Shown piece by piece: positions 26,337 through 35,332 of a DNA stretch of 64,000 bases. The first letter of the stretch is position 1; each line of letters starts with the position of its first letter. The translations under genes were made by a program, and so were the position numbers. This DNA comes from Anaerostipes hominis (ex Lee et al. 2021) (lineage in GTDB: Bacteria; Bacillota; Clostridia; Lachnospirales; Lachnospiraceae): NCBI RefSeq assembly GCF_002270485.1, contig NZ_NQOG01000014.1, positions 1 through 64,000 on the forward strand. The letters are read 5' to 3'. A model generated the notes under the pieces. The model searched no databases, was not told the DNA's origin, and saw nothing but the letters and a program-made list of their open reading frames with translations.

Positions 26337-26474
26337 TGCTTCTGAAGATATTATGCCGGTTCCCTAAAACATGAAAACGCTCCATGTCTGAACGGCCGCA
26401 GACTGAGCTAAAGTTTGAAATTAATAATTCCATACTGAAAAAATAGGATTTGTATAAAAATGGAGGAACGTATT

Positions 26475-27326
26475 ATGAAAAAATCGTTGAAAAAGCTGAC
26501 AGGAATCGTTATGATTGGAGTATTGGCACTGGGTGCTTTGACCGGCTGCGGGAGAAGAAATGCCAGCGCTGCAAAAGATATCACCATCGGTGTATGTGCC
26601 GGACCATACGGGGACATGGTTAAAAAAGCGATCGCGCCTTCTTTGGAGAAAAAGGGCTACAAAGTATCGGTGAGAGAGTTCAGTGATTATGTACTGCCGG
26701 ATCAGGCCCTGGCAAACGGTGAGATCGATGCAAATTTAATGCAGCACACGGCATATTTAGAAAAGTTTGCGGCAGATAATGATCTGAGAATCAGCAAAGT
26801 CATTGCGGTGCCGACTGCAGGAGCAGGAATTTTTTCTGACAGCATCAAATCTTTGAAAGAACTGAAAAAGGGTGACAAGATCGGGATACCGAACGATCCT
26901 TCTAACCTGGCAAGGGCTCTTGGCATTCTTGACAAAGAAAAGATCATTACTTTAAAGAAAAACATCGATCAGACAAAGGCTTCGGAAAAGGATATCGCCC
27001 AAAATCCTAAAAAACTAAAGCTTATAACTTTGGATGCCGCTCAGATATCAAGGAGCCTGGACAGTCTTGCGGCGGGTGTAGTTCCCGGAAATTATGCATA
27101 TGCGGCAAAACTGGATTTTTCCAAGGCATTGGCAGTCGAGACCTTGGCGGAAGAATATAAAAATGTCATTGCCGTAAAAGCTGACGATGTGAAAGGACAG
27201 CTGGGAAAAGACCTCAAAGAGGCTGTGGAGTCAGAAGATTTTTATAAAGCAGTGTCAGACAAAAAGAGCAGCTTTAAGTCCTTCCAGAAACCAGACTGGT
27301 GGACAGAAAAATACAAAGAAAAATAA
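26475..27326 (+). CDS. metQ: Methionine ABC transporter substrate-binding lipoprotein
   Basis: Binds methionine or a related compound outside the membrane and hands it to MetI. 283 residues with a lipoprotein signal (lipobox ALTGC, C25) and NlpA/MetQ domain: ITIGVCAGPYGDM, DYVLPDQALANGEIDANLMQH, IPNDPSNLARAL and GNYAYAA. ATG 26475 follows GGAGGAACGTATT; the ATG at 26460 would spoil the signal. First gene of metQ-metN-metI-glcD-like. No SAM riboswitch or T-box is seen upstream. Confidence 0.9.
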   Translation: MKKSLKKLTGIVMIGVLALGALTGCGRRNASAAKDITIGVCAGPYGDMVKKAIAPSLEKKGYKVSVREFSDYVLPDQALANGEIDANLMQHTAYLEKFAADNDLRISKVIAVPTAGAGIFSDSIKSLKELKKGDKIGIPNDPSNLARALGILDKEKIITLKKNIDQTKASEKDIAQNPKKLKLITLDAAQISRSLDSLAAGVVPGNYAYAAKLDFSKALAVETLAEEYKNVIAVKADDVKGQLGKDLKEAVESEDFYKAVSDKKSSFKSFQKPDWWTEKYKEK

Positions 27327-27351
27327 ACTTAAAAGAGAAAGGTGAGAAACT

Positions 27352-28365
27352 GTGATTGAATTAAAGAATATTGGAGTGACATTTCAGCAGAATAAAAAGG
27401 ATTTTCAGGCGGTTAAAAATGTGAATCTGACCATTGAGGAAGGAGAAATCTTTGGTATTGTAGGGCCCAGCGGAGCCGGCAAGAGCACGCTTGTCAGGGT
27501 GATCAATCTGCTTCAGCCGCCTACCTCCGGACAGGTACTGATCGAAGGGAATGAAATCACTTCCCTGAAAAGAAAAGAGCTGTGTAAGGTCCGTCTGGAC
27601 ATCGGAATGATCTTCCAGCACTTTAATTTGATCAGCGGTTCCACGATCGCAGAAAATGTGGCGTTTGCTCTCCATGCAAACCATTATCCGAAAGAGAAAA
27701 TACAGGGAAGAGTAAAAGAACTCCTCGAAATGGTACATCTGCCTGAAAAAGCGGATTCCTATCCGGCCAACTTAAGCGGCGGGCAGAAACAGAGAGTGGC
27801 GATCGCGAGAGCGCTGGCAAACGATCCGAAGATCCTGCTCTGTGATGAGGCGACATCTGCACTGGATTTGGAGAATACAGAAGAAATCGTGGCTCTGTTA
27901 AAAGAGATCAATGAAAAATATCATATCACCATAGTTTTCATCACACATGAGATGGAAGTTGCAAAAAAATTATTTGACAGGATTGCATTCATGGAGAACG
28001 GAGAAATCAAGGAAGTACGGGATATTTATTCTGCATTTGCAGAGCCGAGAGAAGAGATTACCAAAAGTCTTGTGGAGCGGGTGCTCAATGTGGGCGTTCC
28101 TGATGAGGTGAAGCTGTCGGAGGAAGAGGAACTCGTGAAACTCTGTTATACCGGAGAAAAGGCTTATGCCTCTGTGATCAGCCAGGTTTCCAAGCAATTT
28201 GACGTGGTGATCGATATCATCAACGGAAAGATCGACTATATTCATAAGAAACCATTGGGTGTGCTGATTGTGATCTTGAGAGGCGGAAAAGAAGAACGGG
28301 AAAAAGCTCTTCGTTATATGAAAGAAAATGTGTACCGCGTAGAAAAATTAGAGGGAGGACGGTAA
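27352..28365 (+). CDS. metN: Methionine ABC transporter ATP-binding protein
   Basis: ATPase of the MetNIQ importer. 337 residues: Walker A GPSGAGKST, signature LSGGQKQR, Walker B ILLCDEATSALD, switch histidine in FITHEM, then a C-terminal NIL regulatory domain (about 260-337) that binds methionine for trans-inhibition. Start GTG 27352 after AGAAAGGTGAGAAACT. One base separates it from metI. Confidence 0.94.
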   Translation: MIELKNIGVTFQQNKKDFQAVKNVNLTIEEGEIFGIVGPSGAGKSTLVRVINLLQPPTSGQVLIEGNEITSLKRKELCKVRLDIGMIFQHFNLISGSTIAENVAFALHANHYPKEKIQGRVKELLEMVHLPEKADSYPANLSGGQKQRVAIARALANDPKILLCDEATSALDLENTEEIVALLKEINEKYHITIVFITHEMEVAKKLFDRIAFMENGEIKEVRDIYSAFAEPREEITKSLVERVLNVGVPDEVKLSEEEELVKLCYTGEKAYASVISQVSKQFDVVIDIINGKIDYIHKKPLGVLIVILRGGKEEREKALRYMKENVYRVEKLEGGR

Positions 28366-28366
28366 G

Positions 28367-29029
28367 ATGAAGGAAACGATGGAGATTATAAAATTAGAAT
28401 TTGGAAATGCAACAGTAGAGACCATACAGATGGTACTGATCGCCATGGCAGCAGCCGTTGTATTCGGAATGCTGATCGGGCTGGTGCTGCATTTGACGGC
28501 TAATCCCCTGTTTTTCAAGAACCGGGCAGTCAATGCGGTGGCAGGTACAATTATAAATATTATCCGTTCCATGCCGTTTATTATTCTGCTCGTAGTACTC
28601 CTGCCGCTGACAAGAATCTTAGTAGGTACCAGCATTGGTGCGGCAGCGGCGGCGGTTCCTCTTTCAATCGCATCTGTAGCATTTTATGCGAGATTGGTGG
28701 AAGGATCTTTCAGTGAAGTGGACAAAGGAGTCGTGGAGGCAGCGGTGGCTACGGGGGCAAGTGTTTCCCTGATCATCCGCAAGGTTCTGTTTGTGGAAGC
28801 TCTTCCGAGTCTGATCCGTGGACTTACGGTGACATTTGTAAGCATCATCGGTTACTCTGCCATGGCAGGAAGCGTCGGAGGAGGCGGGATCGGAGACTTG
28901 GCGATCCGGTACGGATACAACCGGTATGAGACCGGTGTCCTGACCTTTACAGTAATCGTATTGATCTTCATTGTCCAGCTCGGGCAGTGGCTCGGAGATA
29001 AGGTAGCATTAAAATTTACGAAACGGTAG
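28367..29029 (+). CDS. metI: Methionine ABC transporter permease
   Basis: A 220-residue permease with five predicted helices and the MetI signatures IRSMPFIILLVVLLPLTR, the EAA-like loop VEAAVATGASVSLIIRKVL and SAMAGSVGGGGIGDLA. GAGGGAGGACGGTAAG precedes ATG 28367. Its stop is immediately followed by the start of the oxidase gene. Confidence 0.94.
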   Translation: MKETMEIIKLEFGNATVETIQMVLIAMAAAVVFGMLIGLVLHLTANPLFFKNRAVNAVAGTIINIIRSMPFIILLVVLLPLTRILVGTSIGAAAAAVPLSIASVAFYARLVEGSFSEVDKGVVEAAVATGASVSLIIRKVLFVEALPSLIRGLTVTFVSIIGYSAMAGSVGGGGIGDLAIRYGYNRYETGVLTFTVIVLIFIVQLGQWLGDKVALKFTKR

Positions 29030-30406
29030 GTGATGACTTTGAACGGACTTGAAAGTTTGATCCCCGACAGCAGGCGGGTGATCTTTGACTCTGATATAGA
29101 AGAAAAATATTTATCGGACACTCTGGGAAGGCTCAAGGGCCGGGCAAAAGCGCTGGTATTTCCTGAGTCTGTAAGAGAGGTCAGCGATATTATGAAATAC
29201 GCATATGATCATAAGATTCCGGTTACACCGAGAGGAGCAGGGACCAATCTTGTAGGTTCTACGGTACCGGCGGACGGAGGGATCGTTTTGGATCTGTCCC
29301 GCATGAATCGGGTGCTGGAGATTGATAAGGATACTTTTACGGCAACGGTGGAACCCGGTGTAGTGCTGAAAGATTTTCAGGAGCTGGTGGAGCAGGAAGG
29401 CTTGTTTTACCCTCCGGACCCGGGCGAGAAGACAGCGACCATCGGTGGAAATATCAGCACCAATGCAGGAGGAATGCGCGCCGTAAAATACGGTGTCACC
29501 AGAGATTATATCCGTGGATTGGAAGTAGTGTTGGCCGACGGCAGTGTGGCAGAGCTTGGCGGTAAAGTCGTAAAAGACAGTTCTGGTCTTTCCCTGAAAC
29601 ATCTGATGATCGGCTCAGAGGGAACCCTCGGAGTAATCACAAAGGCCATTGTGAAGCTTATAGCAAAACCTCAGGAGTCATTGAGTGTTCTTCTGCCTTT
29701 TAATGATCTCCATACGGGTATCCGGGCGGTCTTAAACGTGATACGGGGTAATCTGGACCCGACAGCTATTGAATTTGTGGAGAAGAAAGTAGTTGCATTG
29801 GGAGAAGAATACGTTGGTCTTGCTTTTCCTTATCAAGATGCAGCGGCATATATTCTTCTGACCTTTGACGGAGACGACTTGGAGGAAATTTATAAACGGG
29901 TCGAAAAACTGAGAATAATCGCCAAAGAAAGCGGAGCTAAGGACGCGCTCGTGCTGAGAGACGGAGAGACGATTGATACGGTGTGGAAAATACGGGGAGC
30001 CCTTGTAAAAGCCGTGGAGGCAAAATCGGAACAGGAGCCGGTGGACATTGTGGTTCCCATCAATAAATCAGCTGAATTCATAGAATATATCAATGATTTA
30101 GAACAGAAAACCGGAGTTCAAATGGTAAGTTTCGGACATGCGGGAGACGGGAATGTACACCTTTGTGTTGTCCGGGGCGGCAGGACACAGGAGCAGTGGG
30201 AAAAAGACCGGAAAGAAGTACTGGCTTCGGCCTACGATAAAAGCAGTGAGCTTGGCGGCCTGACGTCAGGAGAACACGGGATCGGGCTGAGCAAGAAAAA
30301 ATATTTAAAAAAAGCAGCAGATCCTTTAAACCTTCAGATGATGAAGCAGGTGAAGCTTTCCCTGGACCCGAAAAATATTTTAAATCCAAATAAAATTTTT
30401 GATTAA
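29030..30406 (+). CDS. FAD-binding oxidoreductase, GlcD/D-lactate dehydrogenase type
   Basis: A 458-residue flavoprotein that oxidises a 2-hydroxy acid (glycolate, D-lactate or a relative). FAD-binding PCMH domain: VTPRGAGTNLVGS, DPGEKTATIGGNISTNAGG, KYGVTRDYI, GSEGTLGVI. C-terminal oxidase domain: SFGHAGDGNVHLCV, SGEHGIGLSKKKY, DPKNILNPNKI. The gene abuts metI, so it is cotranscribed with the methionine importer. That makes the hydroxy analogue of methionine a possible substrate, which is inference. Starts GTG 29030 or ATG 29033. Confidence 0.88.
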   Translation: MMTLNGLESLIPDSRRVIFDSDIEEKYLSDTLGRLKGRAKALVFPESVREVSDIMKYAYDHKIPVTPRGAGTNLVGSTVPADGGIVLDLSRMNRVLEIDKDTFTATVEPGVVLKDFQELVEQEGLFYPPDPGEKTATIGGNISTNAGGMRAVKYGVTRDYIRGLEVVLADGSVAELGGKVVKDSSGLSLKHLMIGSEGTLGVITKAIVKLIAKPQESLSVLLPFNDLHTGIRAVLNVIRGNLDPTAIEFVEKKVVALGEEYVGLAFPYQDAAAYILLTFDGDDLEEIYKRVEKLRIIAKESGAKDALVLRDGETIDTVWKIRGALVKAVEAKSEQEPVDIVVPINKSAEFIEYINDLEQKTGVQMVSFGHAGDGNVHLCVVRGGRTQEQWEKDRKEVLASAYDKSSELGGLTSGEHGIGLSKKKYLKKAADPLNLQMMKQVKLSLDPKNILNPNKIFD

Positions 30407-30470
30407 GAGTTTTTTACCAATATTTTCGTCACGCTTTGAAATGCGTTCCTCCAATATTGATAAAAACCTG
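30407..30470 (-). repeat. Stem-loop element, copy B
   Basis: On the minus strand: stem, 28-base loop GGAGGAACG...GTGACGAA (30452-30425), returning stem. The loop differs from copy A at four positions; one stem pair is C-G in A and A-T in B, and another is T-A against T-G, keeping the fold. It lies right after the oxidase stop codon. Confidence 0.7.
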
Positions 30471-30558
30471 TCACAAAATTTGTTAAGGTATATTTTCCTT
30501 TTCATTGGAAACAATAGTGGTATCAAATAATTATTCCAAAGGAAAAGGAGAGTTCATA

Positions 30559-31047
30559 ATGAAAAAGAAATGTTGGATGCTTACAATGGTTGCAGTCCTC
30601 ACATTAAGTGTCGCTGCGATGTTTACAGGATGCTCAAACAAAAATGATGCTACAACAACAGAAAAAACCACAGAAGGCGGTTCATCCACTACAGCAACAA
30701 ACAATGATTTGGGTGACGACGTGGAAGATGCGGCTGATGATGTGGCAGACGGAGCAAAAGACCTGGCGGACGATGTAGCCAATGGATTTGATGATTATGA
30801 TGATGCCCATGACTATCTGATCAATAAACTTAGTTCTGATGGAGACGGTCAGTATGAAGTAAGAAATAAAGACAAAAATGTCATAGAGTACAGAGATGGG
30901 GCAAAAGGTTACCACTTTGAAATTTATGACACATCCAAAGACTCCGGTAAAAAATACGGTGATTTCTACGTCGACAAAGACAACGGAAAAATCTATAAGA
31001 AAAATACTGATACAAAAAAAGTAGAAGAATACAAAGCAAATAAATAA
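30559..31047 (+). CDS. Acidic repeat lipoprotein of unknown function
   Basis: 162 residues. A lipoprotein signal (lipobox MFTGC, C25) is followed by a Thr/Ser-rich linker, then an Asp/Ala-rich helical stretch with heptad-like repeats (DVEDAADDVADGAKDLADD), and a C-terminal beta-rich domain with YEVRNKDKNVIEYRDG and FYVDKDNGKIYKKN. Surface-attached; function unknown. ATG 30559 is chosen since AAAGGAAAAGGAGAG lies just before and the signal starts there. Confidence 0.75.
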   Translation: MKKKCWMLTMVAVLTLSVAAMFTGCSNKNDATTTEKTTEGGSSTTATNNDLGDDVEDAADDVADGAKDLADDVANGFDDYDDAHDYLINKLSSDGDGQYEVRNKDKNVIEYRDGAKGYHFEIYDTSKDSGKKYGDFYVDKDNGKIYKKNTDTKKVEEYKANK

Positions 31048-31192
31048 TTCCCATGAAAAATCCTTGTGTGCAGAGGCTGTTTAGATCAGACTCGGCGTTC
31101 AGGGATTTTTTTGAGCCCAGAGCCATTGTTGCAATTCTTACAGTGAGGTGATAGAATGATATCTAAAACTTTGATGGGAGGGAAAGTAGTAT

Positions 31193-31939
31193 ATGATGAA
31201 GTACAGTGAACTTAAAGCAGATCTCATGGGTATGTTTGACGAAAAAAAACTGCAGATGCTTCCGCAGGAATGGGGGTTTTTTAATGAATTCGAGAGAGAA
31301 ATTAAAACTATCGGGTATGCAGTAAATCTGACAGAGGCACTCATAGAAAAAGCCTGTCAGAAACAGATAGAGTTTCTCGTGACCCATCATGATTCATGGG
31401 AATTTATTTTTGGACTGAAAGAAAGCTGCAATCAAATCTTAGAAAAAAACGGAATTACCCATGCTTATTTTCATGCGCCGTTAGATGATGCGGAGTTTGG
31501 AACCAGTGCGTCACTGGCAAAAGCACTTGGGATGAGAGGCCTTGAAAAAGTGATGCCATATGCAGATATCTATTACGGCGGGGTGACAGGTGAGGTCGAG
31601 CCCGTTGATTTCAATGTGTTCAGTGAAATGCTGACCGATATTCTTAAGGAACAAGTGCGCTGTTACCAGAATAATGCAAACCCGGTAAGAAAAGTGGCAG
31701 TGGCTGCAGGCGGAGGCAACATGACAACAGAAATGAGAATAGCTGCAGAGGCCGGATGTGATACATATGTCACAGGGGAGTACGTGCTCTATTCACAGCA
31801 ATACGCACAGCATGTGGGAATGAACCTGTTTGTGGGAAGTCATACGAATACGGAAATCTTGGGAGTGGAATCGTTGGTTCAAAAAATAGCCGGGGATAAA
31901 GAAATCCGGATTATAAAAATTGATGAGCCGAATTATTAA
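31193..31939 (+). CDS. Nif3/YbgI-like dinuclear metal protein
   Basis: 248 residues of the Nif3 (DUF34) family, hexameric proteins with two metal ions per site and no settled function. Metal-ligand segments: FLVTHHDSW, YFHAPLDDAEFGT, and the C-terminal GSHTNTEILGVESL. The central AAGGGNMTTEMRIAAEAGCD and YVTGEY motifs are also typical. GGGAGGGAAAG precedes ATG 31193. Shorter than the about 370-residue versions with an inserted PII-like domain. Confidence 0.85.
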   Translation: MMKYSELKADLMGMFDEKKLQMLPQEWGFFNEFEREIKTIGYAVNLTEALIEKACQKQIEFLVTHHDSWEFIFGLKESCNQILEKNGITHAYFHAPLDDAEFGTSASLAKALGMRGLEKVMPYADIYYGGVTGEVEPVDFNVFSEMLTDILKEQVRCYQNNANPVRKVAVAAGGGNMTTEMRIAAEAGCDTYVTGEYVLYSQQYAQHVGMNLFVGSHTNTEILGVESLVQKIAGDKEIRIIKIDEPNY

Positions 31940-32104
31940 AAGGGGTCTTCTCAAAATCGGTCAATGGATTTATGCTGTCTGTCTGCCTGATGAATGGATG
32001 AAGGCTGCAGGGCCATTTTTGGCCCGGAAAGGACATGTCAAATCTATTTTACATGCTGAAAAAACGAGGATGTCAAACACTTTTGATAGAAAATCTGAAT
32101 CTCA

Positions 32105-32121
32105 ATCGATATAATGTCGAT
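32105..32121 (+). promoter_or_regulatory. Promoter with TCGAT inverted repeat
   Basis: ATCGAT-ATAATG-TCGAT with the -10 TATAAT (32110-32115) inside the repeat, 34 bases before the XRE regulator. A likely self-binding site; no good -35 is seen. Confidence 0.4.
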
Positions 32122-32154
32122 ACAACATAAAACACAAGCAGGAGGAATCAGAAA

Positions 32155-32730
32155 ATGGAGTTCAGCAAACAAATAAAGAAATACAGGCTTGATTCAAATC
32201 TCTCACAGGATGAATTGGCAGAGAAGGTATACGTCACACGGCAGACAATTTCAAATTGGGAAAACGGTAAGAACTATCCCGACGTAAAAAGTCTGCTTCT
32301 GCTGAGCACTCTTTTTCATATTTCTCTTGATACCTTAGTGAAAGGAGATTTGGAAGAGATGAGAGAACAGATTAAAGCAGAGGATATTAAAAAATGGAAT
32401 CGTGACAGTTTCATCTTCGGTTTGCTTCTCGTAGCAACAGCAGTGCTGGCAGTACCGCTTTCTTTCTATGGAGACGTGGTCGGAATCGTGATCTGGTTAG
32501 TGATTTTCGGCTGTGCAATTTATTATGCAAGCCGCGTTGAGAAACAGAAGAAGACACATGATATTCAGACGTATAAAGAGATCATGGCTTTTACGGAAGG
32601 AAAAAAACTCGATGAAATAGAGAAATACCGGGAGTCCGGAAAACGGCCGTATCAGAAATTACTGTTGGCAGTCTGCGCAGGACTGCTGACATTGGCAGTT
32701 TCAGCGGCAATGATCTTTCTAGTACAATAG
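32155..32730 (+). CDS. XRE-family regulator with membrane helices
   Basis: 191 residues. An N-terminal helix-turn-helix (FSKQIKKYRLDSNLSQDELA, VTRQTISNWENGKNYPDVKS, about 1-65) is joined to three predicted membrane helices (about 86-104, 107-126 and 170-190). This membrane-tethered XRE layout is common in Lachnospiraceae; targets unknown. GCAGGAGGAATCAGAAA precedes ATG 32155. No neighbour in the same direction within the operon distance. Confidence 0.85.
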   Translation: MEFSKQIKKYRLDSNLSQDELAEKVYVTRQTISNWENGKNYPDVKSLLLLSTLFHISLDTLVKGDLEEMREQIKAEDIKKWNRDSFIFGLLLVATAVLAVPLSFYGDVVGIVIWLVIFGCAIYYASRVEKQKKTHDIQTYKEIMAFTEGKKLDEIEKYRESGKRPYQKLLLAVCAGLLTLAVSAAMIFLVQ

Positions 32731-32766
32731 GGAAGTTTCATAAATTTTTCTAAAAGAATTGTTCAA

Positions 32767-32939
32767 TTTCCCAACCGGTAAATTCTATGAGTACGTAGAA
32801 ACCGCATAAAACTGCGGGTTAGAGATCATTTTTAAGACAAAACTGAAAAACTGCTGCCGGTTGGGAAAAAATAAGGGAAACGTTGATTTTATCAGGGAAA
32901 ATGACTATAATGAAAATAAAGAATGGCGGAAATACGTTG
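32767..32939 (+). promoter_or_regulatory. CRISPR leader 1 with structured upstream module
   Basis: TTTCCCAACCGG (32767-32778) and its exact complement CCGGTTGGGAAA (32857-32868) enclose 78 bases that hold an inner hairpin, ACCGC/GCGG around ATAAAACT (about 32811-32819 and after). Then come TTGATT (32883-32888), 17 bases, TATAAT (32906-32911) and the leader end AATGGCGGAAATACGTT before the first repeat. The same plan recurs at 42755-42929. Confidence 0.75.
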
Positions 32940-33689
32940 GATAAACAATAACAAGAGTTGTATTGAAATATCGCACCGAGAGTAGCAAACTCATTTGCCA
33001 GTGTTGATAAACAATAACAAGAGTTGTATTGAAATTAAACATCTTTAAATGTTAAATTTGAAACTTTTACAGATAAACAATAACAAGAGTTGTATTGAAA
33101 TCTGGATTTTTTCAGGCAATTGCAATCGCAGTATCTGATAAACAATAACAAGAGTTGTATTGAAATTGAGCGAATATCGCTTGTAGCTCCGGGGATAACT
33201 TGATAAACAATAACAAGAGTTGTATTGAAATCATTCCATTATACACGGAAGTTCTTCGTTCTCTATTGATAAACAATAACAAGAGTTGTATTGAAATAGG
33301 CATCTGTAAATGATACCGGGCAAAGGCAGGAAGGATAAACAATAACAAGAGTTGTATTGAAATACAAATCCTGCATATGAACCTATGTATTTTTCAAACG
33401 ATAAACAATAACAAGAGTTGTATTGAAATTAACATGGGAGGATTATGCAATGAATCATATAGAGATAAACAATAACAAGAGTTGTATTGAAATTGTTATC
33501 AATGCCATTCCCGGTAATCTGGTGGTTAGATAAACAATAACAAGAGTTGTATTGAAATTTTCCACAAGTTTTCTCAACCGTTTTTTTGCATTATGATAAA
33601 CAATAACAAGAGTTGTATTGAAATTTGCATTTAATTTATGATCCCTGATCGGATATTCGATAAACAATAACAAGAGTTGAATATTGAAG
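32940..33689 (+). CRISPR. CRISPR array 1: 12 repeats, 11 spacers
   Basis: 30-base repeats beginning GATAAACAATAACAAG and ending TTGTATTGAAAT start at 32940, 33006, 33072, 33137, 33202, 33268, 33334, 33400, 33464, 33529, 33595 and 33659; spacers are 34-36 bases. The last repeat is degenerate after position 21 (33680 on). Leader and promoter on the left, degenerate end on the right and an ATTGAAAT 5' tag agree that it is read on the plus strand. The tag fits type I-B or III systems. No cas gene is in the window. Confidence 0.97.
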
Positions 33690-33798
33690 CCTCTCGTTTT
33701 TTACTTTTACATTATAACTGCTATTATGGTTAAGAGAATTTGTCTTACTGCCCTTGAACAAAGTGTAATTACAGTTTACAGGAGGGAAGTGCGCAACA

Positions 33799-34122
33799 AT
33801 GATATCATTTTTAATATGGTTATTTATAGGTCTTTCATTTATTATTCTTGGCATTTATGCTTTCAACGCAAAGAAGGAAGTTGCGTTTGGCTTTTGGGCG
33901 AATGCAGAAGTTTTTTCTGTAAATAATGTAAAATCATATAACCGCGCGATGGGTAAATTATGGTGTGTGTTCGGTTTAATTCTAATTGTTTTGGGGCTGC
34001 CCCTTTTAAAAAAGCAAAATTCTCCATTTATTCTGTTTTCAAGTTTAGAAGTCATGGCAGAGGCTATTGTGACTATGGCTGTCTATGTGACAGTGATAGA
34101 GAAAAAATATCGTAAGAAATGA
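33799..34122 (+). CDS. Small membrane protein of unknown function
   Basis: 107 residues with three predicted helices (about 2-20, 50-68 and 78-97) and a central loop FWANAEVFSVNNVKSYNRAM. Proteins with this FWA...VKxYNRAxGKLW pattern are widespread, uncharacterised membrane proteins of Firmicutes. ACAGGAGGGAAG precedes ATG 33799. It directly follows CRISPR array 1 but has nothing in common with Cas proteins. Confidence 0.65.
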   Translation: MISFLIWLFIGLSFIILGIYAFNAKKEVAFGFWANAEVFSVNNVKSYNRAMGKLWCVFGLILIVLGLPLLKKQNSPFILFSSLEVMAEAIVTMAVYVTVIEKKYRKK

Positions 34123-34139
34123 ATATCCCATAGCTACTT

Positions 34140-34166
34140 AATCCGGCATGTCCGGATTTTTATTTT
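34140..34166 (+). terminator. Terminator
   Basis: AATCCGG and CCGGATT around CATGT, followed by TTTATTTT. Confidence 0.85.
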
Positions 34167-34349
34167 GTACATCTTTATAATGCTTTTTAATTGAGAAATT
34201 GTTTCAGTCAAAAACTGAAATTGCTGGACAGGCCGTACTTCAGTAAATAACATATCAGATCACCCCAAAATAAGGCTGTTTTCTTTTTTTTCTTATGTAG
34301 TATAATAGGACTGTAATTATCAGACAAATTTGCGGAAAGGATGGACGCA

Positions 34350-35321
34350 ATGGGACTTACCCTTTATTACCGGAAAGAAAAGAGAGGTCTTAAACTGATC
34401 CGCTGTTATGGAAATGACGGCATTGTATCATTTCCGGACACTGTGGGCGGACAGCCTTTTAAAATACTAGGAGACTATGCATTTTCCCAGTGGAAGAAAC
34501 AGGAAGAGGAAGATGTAGAAATATATGACGTAACAGATAACAAATTTTTTGACGATAAAAGTGAACTGCTCTGCGGGAACATGATTGAAATGGTATATTT
34601 ACCTAATGAAATAGAGGAACTGGGTAAATATGCTTTCTACGGATGCAGCAATCTTAAAAAACTGACTTTTTCAGATGCACTGAAAGTCACCGGAACCGGA
34701 GTGTTTAACGGATGCAGGCTCCGTCATGTGGAGATTTTCTGCAATAAAGGGAAAAGCACGTGTCTTAAAGATATCGTCGGAGAAATACGATATGAGCTGT
34801 ATGCCGACCTGCATTACTGTACAGAAGCTGGGCCCGTAAAGACAGCAAAGCTGGTCTTTCCCGAATTTTATGAAGAGGCGGTAGAAAATACTCCGGCAAG
34901 GATCATTGAGAAATATTTTAATGGGTCGGGCTATAAGTATCGTCAGTGCTTTCAGAAAAGGGAAGTGGACTATCAGGCCTATGACCAGCTGTTTTCCGTT
35001 GCAGTGATAGAAGAACGGCCGGAGCTGGTATCGGAAATTGCCGTCCGACGGCTCAGATATCCATATGAACTGAGTGAAAAAGCAAAAAAAGAGTATACAA
35101 CATATGTAAAAGACCGTGCAAAGAATATTGCAAAAGGATTTGTCAAACAACGTGATATGGAAGCACTGCGGTTCTTATCTAAGGAGGGTCTCTGGAATGA
35201 GAAGGCGATGGAAGCGGCTATAGAGCAGGCATCCTCACAGAAAGACGGAGAAATCATGAGTTTTCTGATGAATGAAAAGCAGCGCCTGTTTCCTCCGAAA
35301 AAGAAAATTTTTGAGTTATAG
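34350..35321 (+). CDS. Leucine-rich-repeat (BspA-type) protein
   Basis: 323 residues. Residues about 10-140 hold BspA/LRR_5-type repeats (GNDGIVSFPDTVGGQPFKIL, YLPNEIEELGKYAFYGCSNL, VTGTGVFNGCRLRHVEIFC); the rest (about 170-323) is a mostly helical domain (YRQCFQKREVDYQAYDQLF, AVRRLRYPYELSEKAKKEY) that I do not recognise. No signal peptide, so cytoplasmic, unlike most BspA-type proteins. ATG 34350 follows GGAAAGGATGG; ATG 34341 is too close to the ribosome site. First gene of an operon with a vWA protein (11-base gap), a MoxR ATPase and a small protein. Confidence 0.7.
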   Translation: MGLTLYYRKEKRGLKLIRCYGNDGIVSFPDTVGGQPFKILGDYAFSQWKKQEEEDVEIYDVTDNKFFDDKSELLCGNMIEMVYLPNEIEELGKYAFYGCSNLKKLTFSDALKVTGTGVFNGCRLRHVEIFCNKGKSTCLKDIVGEIRYELYADLHYCTEAGPVKTAKLVFPEFYEEAVENTPARIIEKYFNGSGYKYRQCFQKREVDYQAYDQLFSVAVIEERPELVSEIAVRRLRYPYELSEKAKKEYTTYVKDRAKNIAKGFVKQRDMEALRFLSKEGLWNEKAMEAAIEQASSQKDGEIMSFLMNEKQRLFPPKKKIFEL

Positions 35322-35332
35322 TTAGGAGAAAT

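Noticed and set aside
26337-26474. SAM riboswitch or T-box before metQ
   Set aside because: No conserved core elements (GAAC-type kink-turn, T-box TGG sequence) are present in the 140-base leader.
31920-32114. 64-codon ORF after the Nif3-like gene
   Set aside because: Overlaps the end of the Nif3 gene, has no ribosome site and no recognisable content.
33112-33854. Minus-strand ORFs across CRISPR array 1
   Set aside because: They repeat the same LLLFI-type phrase because the 66-base repeat-spacer period keeps a frame open; they are products of the repeats.
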